Shown here: one piece after another, positions 25,429-35,258 of the stretch
Layout: each line of letters begins with the position of its first letter
Position numbering within the stretch: position 1 is the stretch's first letter
Position numbers and translations under genes: made by a program
Source: Pelagibacteraceae bacterium AG-426-E17
Lineage (GTDB): Bacteria > Pseudomonadota > Alphaproteobacteria > Pelagibacterales > Pelagibacteraceae
Length of the DNA stretch: 64,000 nt
Direction of reading: 5' to 3'
NCBI GenBank assembly: GCA_003210095.1
Contig: QCNP01000001.1
Location: 728,001 to 792,000 of the forward strand
The notes under the pieces: model-generated
The model's database searches: none
What the model was told of the DNA's origin: nothing
The model's input: only the letters and a program-made list of their open reading frames with translations

Positions 25429-27801
25429 TTATTTTGTGCTTGGCGAATTGATAGTAGTAAATGGTACTATAGATATTGATAAAAATATTTCCTCAGTAGG
25501 TTTTAAATCTTTATCAGAATAGTAATTTTTATTGTATTGAATAGCTGCAGTTAAACAGTCATTTTTATATTCGTAAATTAAATTATAATACTCAGTTAAA
25601 TCTGTCTTTCTATTTCTCCTTGTCATATATTTTAATGAACTAGAGTTAGTAAGATCTAATTTCAAATTATTTGAGAAATAACTTTCACTTCCCACCTCAT
25701 CATTTTCCTGAAGATATTCAAAACTTGTTACAAATTTATTAACAGTAAAATCTGCTTTTAAAAGATTATAATTTGTTGAGCTTAAATCGTTATCTAACGA
25801 AAAATTATAATCTAATTTTAAATTATTATTAGGTTCAAATAGTAAAGATCCAATCAAATCTGAACCTTTATTATTTATAGTAGATTTTGTTGGCAAACTC
25901 TCATCACTATTATCTCTAAATACTGAAGCAATATTAGTTTTTAACAAGGCTCTATTATTTTTATCTATTAAACTATATTCACCACCTAAAGTTATAGACT
26001 GTCCCCCCTCAACACTATCATACAAGCCTAGACGATCTTGTGAATATACATTTTTAATATTTATTCTTCTGTCTAAGTCTTGAACATTTCTATTTTTATT
26101 TGGGCTGTACATAAAAGAAGCTTTACCTGTAATAAAATTATCATATTTATTTCCTGAATTTTTCATTGGATAGGAAATATCGTACATGAAAGAACTGTAA
26201 TTATGTGATCTCAAATCACTCTCATATTTTTGTGAATTATCCCCCTTAGTTGTAACATTTTTTAAAAGTAGACTGAAATTATTTATAATACCTTTTGAAC
26301 TAATGTTTGGATTAGAGGAATATTTTAAATTATTGGTTAAAACTTTCTCAAATATATTTGTGTCATAGTTTTTGTTATAAGCAGTTGATGTTAAATTTAA
26401 ATTCTTATTAAAACTTTTTGATAATTCAAGACTTGGTAATAAATATTCGTATTTATCATTTGATTTTTCTTTTGTTAAATCTTCAAAAGATTCAAGTCTA
26501 GCTTCTAAAAATAAATCCCCTTTGTTTGCTTTTAAGGAGAGGAAAGAATTAAGAAGCGATTTATTGTTAGTAATTTCTGTCTTAATATTATGTGACTTTA
26601 AATAAGTATTATTTGAAGTAGCTTCAACATTTACTTCAAGTTCACCACTATCAAAGTTTGCAAAGTTAAGATTTGAAATTGTGTTTGAGAAAAAATGGGA
26701 CTTTGACGCACCACTTTTTTTCTTTAAACTAAAATCAGATATATGTGATGAATTTCTATTTTCTTGCCTAAACTCGTTTTGAAAAAGGACTTCATTATTA
26801 CCGAAGAACTGAGGTGAGAATGTAATATCTTTATTATCAGAAATTACTTGAAAATATGGTATCGAGATAGAATCACCATGAGAACTTGAGCTTTTAATAG
26901 TTGGTATCAAGAAACCTGACTGTCTATTAACAGTAGGATCAGGATGAAAAAATTTTGGAAAATAAACTATAGGTTTATCATAAATCTCTAACCATGCATT
27001 TTTATAGTAAATTGTTTTTTTATTTTTGTTATGTTTTATTTCAGCTGCTTTAAATTGCCAAGGCGGACATTTATCTTTCTCTTTTTTACAAGTTGTAAAC
27101 ACTCCTTTTTTGACAATTGTCTCATTATTATCACTATAGATAGATTTACCTCTTAACCTCGGATCATTTTGCTCGTTTCCAAATGCATTGTTAAAGAAAT
27201 CAATTTTAATTCCATCTCCAATAATTTCTTGAGAAGAAAAATCAACAATAGCAGTATCGAAATGATATTCATTTTTTAAAACATCAAACATTTTAGTGTT
27301 ATTTATTTTTAGAAGTTTGTTTTTCATAGAAAATATTGTTTGATTTGCAGTAATTTTATTTCCTAAATTGTCAAAAATATTTGCAATTGTTTCAATAACA
27401 ATTTCTTTTTTAACAATATCGTAATTTATTAATTCAGTTTCTAAAGTATAATCATCTAATATCTTTATCTCTACATTTTTTGAAACTTTCAACTTATTTA
27501 AATTTTGGTCGTAAATTAATTTATTTCCATAAATTTTTATATCATTATCATTGTTTTCAATTATAATTTCACCTTCTGCATTGATTATTCCTATCTCTTT
27601 ATTATATTCCATTTTATCGGCGTTAATAACCACACCTGTATCAGAAAAAATCTTAACATTTTTTTCGGCTATAATTTTTTTGTCTTTGTCTAAAAATTCT
27701 ATTACGTTTGCTTCAAATTTTATTTCTTCACTTAGAGTATTTGCAATAAACAAGATCTTAAAAATTAAGCTTAAAAATAATATTAAAATTTTATCTTTCA
27801 T
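25429..27801 (-). CDS. lptD: LPS-assembly protein LptD
   Basis: The 790-residue outer-membrane protein inserts lipopolysaccharide into the outer leaflet. A signal peptide (ILILFLSLIFKILFIANTLS) precedes an OstA/LptA-like beta-jellyroll domain (about residues 25-190, with repeated IxxDKMEYNKE and IYGNKLIYDQNLNKLKV strands) and the LptD barrel (YFPKFFHPDPTVNRQSGFLI is the family-typical barrel entry). A CKKEKDKCPPWQF segment holds two cysteines. It abuts surA and overlaps lptG by 11 bases. The Asn/Ser-rich loops are typical for this AT-rich genome. LptD here means the cell makes LPS. Confidence 0.93.
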   Translation of the reverse strand: MKDKILILFLSLIFKILFIANTLSEEIKFEANVIEFLDKDKKIIAEKNVKIFSDTGVVINADKMEYNKEIGIINAEGEIIIENNDNDIKIYGNKLIYDQNLNKLKVSKNVEIKILDDYTLETELINYDIVKKEIVIETIANIFDNLGNKITANQTIFSMKNKLLKINNTKMFDVLKNEYHFDTAIVDFSSQEIIGDGIKIDFFNNAFGNEQNDPRLRGKSIYSDNNETIVKKGVFTTCKKEKDKCPPWQFKAAEIKHNKNKKTIYYKNAWLEIYDKPIVYFPKFFHPDPTVNRQSGFLIPTIKSSSSHGDSISIPYFQVISDNKDITFSPQFFGNNEVLFQNEFRQENRNSSHISDFSLKKKSGASKSHFFSNTISNLNFANFDSGELEVNVEATSNNTYLKSHNIKTEITNNKSLLNSFLSLKANKGDLFLEARLESFEDLTKEKSNDKYEYLLPSLELSKSFNKNLNLTSTAYNKNYDTNIFEKVLTNNLKYSSNPNISSKGIINNFSLLLKNVTTKGDNSQKYESDLRSHNYSSFMYDISYPMKNSGNKYDNFITGKASFMYSPNKNRNVQDLDRRINIKNVYSQDRLGLYDSVEGGQSITLGGEYSLIDKNNRALLKTNIASVFRDNSDESLPTKSTINNKGSDLIGSLLFEPNNNLKLDYNFSLDNDLSSTNYNLLKADFTVNKFVTSFEYLQENDEVGSESYFSNNLKLDLTNSSSLKYMTRRNRKTDLTEYYNLIYEYKNDCLTAAIQYNKNYYSDKDLKPTEEIFLSISIVPFTTINSPSTK

Positions 27802-28873
27802 TTACTCTTACCAAACTAATTGTTGACATTAAAAATATAATTAGTAAAGGTATCCATATAGATACATTTACAGGTAATTGCTCGTTTTTACCAAGTTCCT
27901 CAAAAAAGAAACTTAAATAGTAGATTATTACTGAAATTAATATTCCAAATATTAAATGAAAAATTTTTGATTTGTTATATTTAATACTCATCATTATTGT
28001 TGTTGAAAGTACGGTCATCACCATTAGATAAAATGGAAATGAAAGTAGTTTTTGTAAAGCTGAATTAATTTCAGTAGATGAATAATTTATAGTATCATAT
28101 TTTTTTCTTAAGTCATTTAATTCAAAAATAGTTAATGATGACAGGTTCGAATATAAAGAGTTAATATCTTGATAATTCAAATTTGTCTCTAATCTAATAT
28201 TTTCAAAGTATTCAACTTTACCTTCATTATCAGTTACAGTTGGATTTAAAATTTTCCAATTTTTATTTTCAATTAGAACTTTTGCAGATGAAATATTTTT
28301 TTGTAAATTAAAATTGTTATCAAATTGAAGTATATCTACTTGGTGTAAAATTTTGTTTTCAATTTTGTTTGCATTTATTATGTTAATCTGAGTGTTTATT
28401 TCATCTTTAATCCATATTCCATTTTCTGTTATAACCGCTAGATATTTATTATCTTTTGCGTAAGAGTTTTTTAAACTTAAATAAGAGTATTTTAAATTCG
28501 ATGCAAAATTGTAATATATTGTAATTATAAATAAGCCTAAAATAAAACTTAAAATTGAAAAAAGTTGTATAATTTTAAAATTCGTCAATCCAAAATTTTT
28601 AAAAACTATTATTTCATTTTGTTCCATTAATTTAATGAATGTAAATTGAGCTGAAATAAGAAAAATAAATGGAAAAATATCAAAAATTACCGAAGGTATG
28701 TTTAAAAGAGTCAGGAATATAGGTAGTGTAATTGAAACATTGTAATCTTTAAAAAAATTTACTTCCTCAAAAATATTTAAAACAAAAGCTAAAGACATGA
28801 ATATTAAAAATGTTTTAAAAAGAGTTAAAAGAAATATTTTACCCAAATATGTATGATATACTTTTAGTATCAT
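27791..28873 (-). CDS. lptG: LPS export permease LptG
   Basis: A 360-residue YjgP/YjgQ permease with three N-terminal helices, a periplasmic beta-jellyroll (about residues 130-260) and three C-terminal helices. The start LKVYHTYLGKIFLLTLFKTF and FIKLMEQNEIIVFKNFGLTN (coupling region to the LptB ATPase) are typical of LptG. With LptF and LptB it extracts LPS from the inner membrane. It overlaps lptF by four bases and lptD by 11. Assigned as LptG because it is second and next to lptD, the usual alphaproteobacterial order. Confidence 0.9.
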   Translation of the reverse strand: MILKVYHTYLGKIFLLTLFKTFLIFMSLAFVLNIFEEVNFFKDYNVSITLPIFLTLLNIPSVIFDIFPFIFLISAQFTFIKLMEQNEIIVFKNFGLTNFKIIQLFSILSFILGLFIITIYYNFASNLKYSYLSLKNSYAKDNKYLAVITENGIWIKDEINTQINIINANKIENKILHQVDILQFDNNFNLQKNISSAKVLIENKNWKILNPTVTDNEGKVEYFENIRLETNLNYQDINSLYSNLSSLTIFELNDLRKKYDTINYSSTEINSALQKLLSFPFYLMVMTVLSTTIMMSIKYNKSKIFHLIFGILISVIIYYLSFFFEELGKNEQLPVNVSIWIPLLIIFLMSTISLVRVNER

Positions 28874-30009
28874 GATTTTTTATAGTTAAATTGATTTTTA
28901 AATATATAATAAAATAAAATAAAAAATATAAATGGAAGCATAAAAATTAATAGAGATTTGTAATAATTGCTAGAAAAAAATTTAATTACTATTTCAGAAA
29001 TTGAAATAAATACAACACCCACAAAAAAAATTTTAAATTTATAACTATTATATCCAACCGAGTTCTTTGACTTTAAAAGTAGAAAACAGGCTATTAATGC
29101 TAATAAAGGTATATAGAATGGTTTGAATGCTCTAGATAATAGCTCTTGTGAAATTTTATTTTTTTGTACTTTTGTGTTTTCACATCTAAAAACAAATTGA
29201 GCATTTTCTTGAAGGAAGTTTGATCTTAAATTTTGTTTAAAAAATAAACAATTGAATAATTTTAATGTATCTACTTCTTGTAATTTTGGTGTTAAGGTGG
29301 TCTTAGCTGTGTAATTAGATAGATTTATTTGCGTTTGAGAAAAATTAAAGCTTGTAGTTTTGCCATCGTTAATGTTTAAAATCTTTCCGTCTATTAAAAC
29401 TAAAAAATTATTGTTATTATTAGATGTAAAATAACCTTTTTTTGCATAAATTATTTTAGATTTTGTAGTAGAAAACGTGTCTTTAATAATAATATTTTCT
29501 AATTTATCCTTTTCTTTTTTATCAGAATAAATTGTTAGCCTTTCAACTGTATCTATGAATTTTTTAGGTTTTATTAACAATGGTAAATAATCTATATTTG
29601 ATTGCCTAATAAATGATCTGGCTTTATCTTGGGCTGCTGGCACAATTACAAGACTTAATAAAAGCTGTAAAATTAAAAAAAATAGTGAGTATTTAACAAC
29701 CACATTTAAAAAACTTACTTTTTTTATACCATTTGTCCAAAAAATTATTGTTTGATTTTGTTCTTCATATTTTATTAATTCAAAAAATAATGAGAAAAAA
29801 AACATAAATGGAACTAATTTATTAAAAATTTTTGGGATGCTTAAAACAGTATATAAAAAGTAAATTTTAAAACCATGGCCATCCTCTGTAACAAAATCTA
29901 AATAGTTTACTGCCTGAATTACCCATACTATTATTGTCACACAACAACTAGTTAATATAAAAAAACCTGTTGTTTCTTCCAAAAAATTTTTAAAAATAAT
30001 TTTTTTCAT
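28870..30009 (-). CDS. lptF: LPS export permease LptF
   Basis: The 379-residue partner of LptG has the same six-helix plus jellyroll plan. FKNFLEETTGFFILTSCCVT opens helix 1 and KYEEQNQTIIFWTNGIKKVS is the cytoplasmic coupling loop. It is the first gene of the lptF-lptG-lptD-surA-pdxA-rsmA operon, so the operon promoter must be in the 55 or so bases shared with divergent pepA. LptB is not in the window. Confidence 0.9.
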   Translation of the reverse strand: MKKIIFKNFLEETTGFFILTSCCVTIIVWVIQAVNYLDFVTEDGHGFKIYFLYTVLSIPKIFNKLVPFMFFFSLFFELIKYEEQNQTIIFWTNGIKKVSFLNVVVKYSLFFLILQLLLSLVIVPAAQDKARSFIRQSNIDYLPLLIKPKKFIDTVERLTIYSDKKEKDKLENIIIKDTFSTTKSKIIYAKKGYFTSNNNNNFLVLIDGKILNINDGKTTSFNFSQTQINLSNYTAKTTLTPKLQEVDTLKLFNCLFFKQNLRSNFLQENAQFVFRCENTKVQKNKISQELLSRAFKPFYIPLLALIACFLLLKSKNSVGYNSYKFKIFFVGVVFISISEIVIKFFSSNYYKSLLIFMLPFIFFILFYYIFKNQFNYKKS

Positions 30010-30064
30010 TGAAATTTAATAAAATAAACATATACACTTTTTAAGTGAAAATTTGAATAAAATT

Positions 30065-31525
30065 ATGATTATTAAAGATATTTACCTAAAAAAAGCTAAA
30101 TTAAATAGTCTAAATGGAGCTATAATATTTTTTACTAATGAAAAATTTGAAATAAATAATACACAAGGAATTATAAATTCTAAAGAAAAAGATATTTTTA
30201 AAAAAAATTTAAAAAAAGTTGATTTAAAAAAAAATATTTTTTCATTTGATTATAATCATAATCAAAGAGTAATTTTTTTAGCATTAAAAAAAAATCAATC
30301 ACAAACATATTTTGAAAATCAAGGTGCAAAAATTTTTAATTTTTTAAAAAATGAAAACATAAAAAAAGTAAATATTTTGTGTGAAACATTGTATAAAATA
30401 AGCAACACAAATTTAATTTATAGTTTTATTCATGGAATGAAATTAAAATCATATCACTTCGACAAATATTTGTCGAAAAAAAACTCTGGTATAATTAATT
30501 TAAACGTAGTTTCATCAACTAAAGTTGATAAAAAATTAAAAAATAATTTAGACGCTATTGAGAAAGGCGTTAACTTAACAAAAGATTTGGTTTCTGAACC
30601 TGGAAATATTTTGCATCCTGATGAATACTCTAGGAGAATAAGAGAATTAAAAAAATTTGGATTAAAGGTAAACATTTACGATAAAAAAAAATTAAAAAAA
30701 ATGGGTTGCAATGCTTTACTGGGAGTTGGACAGGGCAGTATTAGAGGATCATATTTAGTTACAATGGAGTGGAAAGGAAATAAGTCTCAAAAAAAACCTT
30801 TAGCATTCGTAGGAAAAGGTGTTTGTTTTGATACTGGTGGAATTTCTTTAAAGCCAGCAAGGTTTATGGAGGACATGACATATGACATGGCTGGTTCAGC
30901 TGTAGTAGTTGGTTTAATGAAAAGTCTAGCTTTAAGAAAAGCTAAAGTTAACGCCGTTGGAGTTGTTGGTCTTGTTGAAAATATGGTTAGTGGTAATGCA
31001 CAAAGACCAGGTGATATAGTGAAATCGTTTAGTGGTAAGACAATTGAAGTATTAAATACTGATGCTGAGGGAAGATTAGTATTAGCTGATGCAATTACGT
31101 TTACGGAAAAAAAATTTAGACCAAGCTTTATTATTGATTTAGCAACTCTTACTGGAGCAATTGTTGTAGCTCTCGGGTCAGAATATGCTGGATTATTTTC
31201 TAACAGTGACAAAATTTCAAAACAAATTTTTGACTCTGGAGAAAAGGTTGAGGAAAAAGTTTGGAGATTACCTTTACATGAAAATTATGATAAACTAATG
31301 AATTCAAAGAACGCAGACATGCAGAATATAAATTATGTTGGTGGTGCGGGCTCTACGACCGCAGCTCAATTTTTACAACGATTTATTATTAATAAAACAC
31401 CTTGGGCGCATCTAGACATCGCAGGTATGGCTTTTTCAAAATATGCAGGATCGTTGAACTCTGGTGGTGCCACTGGTTATGGAGTAAGATTATTGAATAA
31501 ATTTGTTGAAGACTATTATGAGTAA
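30065..31525 (+). CDS. pepA: Leucyl aminopeptidase (M17)
   Basis: The 486-residue cytosolic di-zinc aminopeptidase removes N-terminal residues from peptides. The M17 signature NTDAEGRLVLADA is present, with GKGVCFDTGGISLKPARFME (metal ligands) and ATLTGAIVVALG nearby; the N-terminal third is the divergent PepA N-domain. I choose the ATG at 30065 (MIIKDIYLKK); an in-frame TTG at 30053 would add four residues. The frame runs through several long A tracts without breaks. It overlaps ndk by eight bases. Confidence 0.94.
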   Translation: MIIKDIYLKKAKLNSLNGAIIFFTNEKFEINNTQGIINSKEKDIFKKNLKKVDLKKNIFSFDYNHNQRVIFLALKKNQSQTYFENQGAKIFNFLKNENIKKVNILCETLYKISNTNLIYSFIHGMKLKSYHFDKYLSKKNSGIINLNVVSSTKVDKKLKNNLDAIEKGVNLTKDLVSEPGNILHPDEYSRRIRELKKFGLKVNIYDKKKLKKMGCNALLGVGQGSIRGSYLVTMEWKGNKSQKKPLAFVGKGVCFDTGGISLKPARFMEDMTYDMAGSAVVVGLMKSLALRKAKVNAVGVVGLVENMVSGNAQRPGDIVKSFSGKTIEVLNTDAEGRLVLADAITFTEKKFRPSFIIDLATLTGAIVVALGSEYAGLFSNSDKISKQIFDSGEKVEEKVWRLPLHENYDKLMNSKNADMQNINYVGGAGSTTAAQFLQRFIINKTPWAHLDIAGMAFSKYAGSLNSGGATGYGVRLLNKFVEDYYE

Positions 31526-31928
31526 CATGGAGGAAACTTTATCAATAATTAAACCAGATGCTGTTGAAAGAAATTTGGAAGAAAAAATTAAAAGCATTTT
31601 TATAAAAAATAATTTTCAAATAACTAGACAAAAAAAAGTAAAACTAGAAAAAAAAGAAGCAGAAATATTTTATAAAGTTCATGAGACAAAACCTTTTTAT
31701 AATGAGCTTTGCAACTATCTATCATCTGGTCCAATAGTAGTAATGGTTCTTAAAAAACAAAATGCTATTTTAGAGAACCGAAAATTAATGGGAGCAACTG
31801 ATCCATTGGAAGCTGAAGTCGGTACCATTAGAAAAGAGTTTGGAATATCAATCGACAAAAATTCTGTGCATGGTTCAGATAGTCCAGAAAATGCAAAGAC
31901 TGAGATAGATTTTTTTTTTAAAAATTAG
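31518..31928 (+). CDS. ndk: Nucleoside diphosphate kinase
   Basis: The 136-residue enzyme transfers gamma-phosphate between nucleoside triphosphates and diphosphates through His118 in NSVHGSDSPENA, the universal active-site signature. ETLSIIKPDAVERNL opens the fold. The ATG at 31518 (MSNMEETL) gives the normal length and overlaps pepA by eight bases; an upstream TTG at 31503 is unlikely and the ATG at 31527 is also possible. Its end overlaps the convergent purN by 11 bases. Confidence 0.96.
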   Translation: MSNMEETLSIIKPDAVERNLEEKIKSIFIKNNFQITRQKKVKLEKKEAEIFYKVHETKPFYNELCNYLSSGPIVVMVLKKQNAILENRKLMGATDPLEAEVGTIRKEFGISIDKNSVHGSDSPENAKTEIDFFFKN

Positions 31929-32508
31929 ATAATACTTTTACTATCGCTTTTGGATAAGTCTCATGTTCAATTTTCAATACTCTCTTCTGAATACTAACTT
32001 TATTATCGCACTTTTTAACTCTAATTTTTTTCTTCAAAATAATTTTTCCCGAATCTAATTTTTTTGTCACAAAATGTACTGTACAGCCGGTATATGTATC
32101 TTTGTTTTTTATAACTTTTTCGTGCGTATTAAGACCTTTATATTTTGGAAGAAGAGATGGATGTATATTAATTATTTTTCCTTTAAATAAGGTGATAAAA
32201 TTATTAGACAAAATTTTCATAAACCCAGCAAGACATACCAATTTAATTTGATCTTTTTTTAAAATATTAATTACTTTTCTCTCTTTTGAATTGGACTTCG
32301 TAAAATCTGAAACTAAAGTTTTAATATTATATTTTTTTGCAATCAGTAATCCTTTTATATTTTTTTTATTCGACAAGACTAATGATACTTTAAATAACGA
32401 TTCTTTGGCTAAAGATTTTTTAATAATCGATAATAAATTTGAACCTTTTCCAGAAATAAATACAGCTATATTAATTTTACGAACTAAATTACCATTTAAT
32501 TTTTTCAT
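31918..32508 (-). CDS. purN: Phosphoribosylglycinamide formyltransferase
   Basis: The 196-residue enzyme transfers a formyl group from 10-formyl-THF to GAR in purine synthesis. It has FISGKGSNLLSI (phosphate loop), INIHPSLLPKYKGLNTHEK (catalytic His and the loop that follows the catalytic Asn) and TGCTVHFVTKKLDSGKII, containing the catalytic Asp. It overlaps purM by 20 bases, the common purM-purN arrangement. Confidence 0.95.
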   Translation of the reverse strand: MKKLNGNLVRKINIAVFISGKGSNLLSIIKKSLAKESLFKVSLVLSNKKNIKGLLIAKKYNIKTLVSDFTKSNSKERKVINILKKDQIKLVCLAGFMKILSNNFITLFKGKIINIHPSLLPKYKGLNTHEKVIKNKDTYTGCTVHFVTKKLDSGKIILKKKIRVKKCDNKVSIQKRVLKIEHETYPKAIVKVLSNF

Positions 32509-33514
32509 TGAAAACTATTTTATTTTTGTTTCTTATAATCTTTCCGATTACATAAGGCTTAAAATTATTTTTTGCGTATTTATAAATTTTTGAAAAGTTT
32601 TTTTCTTTAGCTATTACACAAAATCCAATACCGCAATTGAACGTTTTCAACATTTCTTTATCTTCAAGACCCATTTTTTTAAGCCATAAAAAAATAGGCT
32701 TAGTTTTAATTTTATCTAAATTTATCATTGCACACAAACCATTCGGAATTATTCTTTGAATATTATCTGCTAAACCTCCACCAGTAATATGTGCGCATCC
32801 GTGTATTAAATTATGTTTAACGAGATATAAAATTTCATTAACGTAAATTTTTGTAGGTTTTATAAGTTCTTTTTTTAAAAATTTATCTTTTTTAATATTT
32901 ATTCTTTTTTTTGCAATAATATCCCGAACTAATGAAAAACCATTGGAATGTAAACCACTTGATGGAAATGCAATAATTATATCTTTAGATTTTATATTTA
33001 TTTTTTTCAAAATTTTCTTGGAAGTTACTACTCCGACAGAGAAACCAGCTAAATCGAATTTATTTTTATTGTAGGTACCTGGCATCTCTGCAGTTTCTCC
33101 GCCTACTAATTGACATCCACTTAATTTACATCCCTTTAAGATACCTTTTATAATTTGTTTTAATTTATTAGGGTTAATTTTATCTATAGAAATATAGTCT
33201 AAAAAAAATAAAGGCTTTGCACCTTGTACAATAATATCGTTTACACACATCGCTACAAGATCGATACCTATAGTATCAAATTTATTTATTTTATTAGCTA
33301 TTTCAATCTTAGTTCCAACACCATCAGTACTTGAGACCAACAATGGGTTTTTGTATCCTTTTGGAATTTTGTTAATTGATCCAAAATTTCCTATATTATT
33401 AGAATTTGATGTAAAATTTCTTTTTTTATTTAAATTAGATATATATTTTACAAAATTATCGGCAGCATTTATGTTTACTCCACTATTTTGATATGTAAAT
33501 TTATACTTTTTCAT
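32489..33514 (-). CDS. purM: Phosphoribosylformylglycinamidine cyclo-ligase
   Basis: The 341-residue AIR synthetase closes the imidazole ring with ATP. Family signatures include YKNPLLVSSTDGVGTKIEIA, DLVAMCVNDIIVQGAKPLFF, CQLVGGETAEMPGTY and HITGGGLADNIQRIIP. It is the first gene of the purM-purN pair and is divergent from the DUF2066 gene with only 10 bases between the start codons, so its promoter must lie within the neighbour's coding sequence. Confidence 0.96.
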   Translation of the reverse strand: MKKYKFTYQNSGVNINAADNFVKYISNLNKKRNFTSNSNNIGNFGSINKIPKGYKNPLLVSSTDGVGTKIEIANKINKFDTIGIDLVAMCVNDIIVQGAKPLFFLDYISIDKINPNKLKQIIKGILKGCKLSGCQLVGGETAEMPGTYNKNKFDLAGFSVGVVTSKKILKKINIKSKDIIIAFPSSGLHSNGFSLVRDIIAKKRINIKKDKFLKKELIKPTKIYVNEILYLVKHNLIHGCAHITGGGLADNIQRIIPNGLCAMINLDKIKTKPIFLWLKKMGLEDKEMLKTFNCGIGFCVIAKEKNFSKIYKYAKNNFKPYVIGKIIRNKNKIVFNEKIKW

Positions 33515-33524
33515 TTATTTAAAA

Positions 33525-34601
33525 ATGTTCATAAAAACCAAATTTTTAAAACTAAACTCTTATATATTTTTTTTAACATTGATTCTATTTATTATTTTGA
33601 TGGATATAACTAAATTAGAGGCCCGTATTTTTAAAATTGAAAATGTTGAAGTTTCTGAACCATTCAACTCTAATTTTAATAAGGATATTACTATCAACAA
33701 GGCATTTGTTTCAGCATTTGAGGAGTTGACATCAACACTGATAACTTCAAAAGATAAAGTAAAGTTAGCGTCTATTAATCTTGATGAAATTAAATTACTT
33801 GTTGAGTCATTTGAAATTATTGATGAAAGTTTTTTAAATAAAAATTATATAGCCAAGTTTAATGTGAATTTTAATAAAAAAAATACCCTATCTTTTTTTG
33901 AACAAAAAAATATATTTCCATCTTTAAAAAATAGAAAAGATTTTTTAACAATTTTAATACTTATAAATAACGATAATAATGAGATATCTATTTATGAAAA
34001 TAATCCTTTCCATAAATATTGGAATGAAGACAAAAAGAAATTTTTCCTTTTAAATTACGTGCTTACCGAAGAAGATATTGATACTTTAAAAGCAATAAAT
34101 GACAATAAAGAAAATATAGAAAAATTTAAATTTGAAAATATTATAAAAAAATACGCTTTAAAGGACTATATTATTGGAATATTTTTTAAGAATGATGACA
34201 AAATTAGATTTTTTGCACGATTTTATTTTAATGATAAACTTAAAATACTTAACACAAATTATGATAATATTACCAGTTTAGATGAGGGACTTGTTAAAAA
34301 TATTATTAGTGAAATAAAAATTAAATTTGAAGATACCTGGAAAAAAAATAACCAAATCAATACCTCAATTAAATTAGCGATTAATTTACAAATAAGTTCA
34401 AAAAAAAATAAAGAATTTTTAAATTTAGAAAATAAAATGGATGAAATTGATCTTATCTCAAATTATTACATCACAAGTTTAAATAACGAACTAATAAATA
34501 TTAAAATTATCTTTAATGGAAGTCCTAAACAATTTCTCAATTTAATGAATAGTAATGGTATAAAAATTGATACTGATAATGAAATATGGAAAGTAAAATA
34601 A
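33525..34601 (+). CDS. Secreted DUF2066-like protein
   Basis: The 358-residue protein starts with a hydrophobic signal or anchor (YIFFLTLILFIILMDITKLE) followed by IFKIENVEVSEPFNSNFNKD, the pattern of the DUF2066 family, whose members lie next to purM and hda-type genes in alphaproteobacteria. Beyond that it is Asn/Lys/Ile-rich with no catalytic motif. It is presumably periplasmic. Its end overlaps the Hda-like gene by 16 bases. The family call rests on the N-terminus and gene order, so it is moderate. Confidence 0.65.
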   Translation: MFIKTKFLKLNSYIFFLTLILFIILMDITKLEARIFKIENVEVSEPFNSNFNKDITINKAFVSAFEELTSTLITSKDKVKLASINLDEIKLLVESFEIIDESFLNKNYIAKFNVNFNKKNTLSFFEQKNIFPSLKNRKDFLTILILINNDNNEISIYENNPFHKYWNEDKKKFFLLNYVLTEEDIDTLKAINDNKENIEKFKFENIIKKYALKDYIIGIFFKNDDKIRFFARFYFNDKLKILNTNYDNITSLDEGLVKNIISEIKIKFEDTWKKNNQINTSIKLAINLQISSKKNKEFLNLENKMDEIDLISNYYITSLNNELINIKIIFNGSPKQFLNLMNSNGIKIDTDNEIWKVK

Positions 34602-35257
34602 AAGATCTAAGACAATTAATTTTTAACTTTGGACATAATAAAAGTTTTCAAAAAAACGATTTTTTTATAAGTGAGAGTAATTATTTTGCATACGAACTTT
34701 TAATGAGTTGGCCAAAATGGGAAAAAAAACTAATTAATGTTTATGGAGCTAAAAGTTCTGGTAAAACACATCTATTAGAAATTTTTAAACAAAAAAACAG
34801 AGCTATTAAATTTGAGGCTATGAATTTTTGTAAAGACGATTTAGATAAAACAAATTTAGAACAAAATATTATTTTAGAGAATTTAGACAATAACTTTGAC
34901 GAAAATCTTATTTATACCTTAATAGATTTATTAGAAAAACAAAATAAGTATTTAATCATAACATCAAAAATATCAATTAATTTAATGAATATAAAATTAC
35001 CAGATTTAAAATCCAGATTTAAAAATTGTCTTAACGCAGAGATAAAAAAACCTGATGATTTGCTACTACAGGCTTTGATTATCAAAAATTTATCAGATCA
35101 TCAGATATTCTTAGACTCAAAATTAATTAATTTTATTTGTAAAAGAATAACCAGATCGTATGATAATATAACAGAATTTATATGTACAATTGACAAAATT
35201 AGTTTAAAAAAAAAAAAACCTATTAGCTTAAAAATTATAAAAGAAATATTGAAATAA
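34586..35257 (+). CDS. Hda-like DnaA-family regulator
   Basis: The 223-residue protein is a short DnaA-type AAA+ protein without the DNA-binding domain. RQLIFNF at residues 9-15 resembles the beta-clamp-binding motif of Hda, the P-loop is VYGAKSSGKTHLLEIF (about 50-65), and IILENLDNN replaces Walker B. The lid region NLSDHQIFLDSKLINFICKR is typical. Hda with the loaded clamp promotes hydrolysis of DnaA-ATP and limits re-initiation. Placement beside DUF2066 and purMN matches alphaproteobacterial hdaA. It lies one base before aspS. Confidence 0.85.
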   Translation: MESKIKDLRQLIFNFGHNKSFQKNDFFISESNYFAYELLMSWPKWEKKLINVYGAKSSGKTHLLEIFKQKNRAIKFEAMNFCKDDLDKTNLEQNIILENLDNNFDENLIYTLIDLLEKQNKYLIITSKISINLMNIKLPDLKSRFKNCLNAEIKKPDDLLLQALIIKNLSDHQIFLDSKLINFICKRITRSYDNITEFICTIDKISLKKKKPISLKIIKEILK

Positions 35258-35258
35258 A

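Noticed and set aside
30053-30064. TTG start for pepA four codons upstream of the ATG
   Set aside because: The ATG at 30065 gives a natural N-terminus; the TTG adds four residues without support.
30787-31212. Long minus-strand open frame inside pepA
   Set aside because: It lies opposite the most conserved part of pepA, whose codon pattern explains the lack of stops; no recognisable domain.
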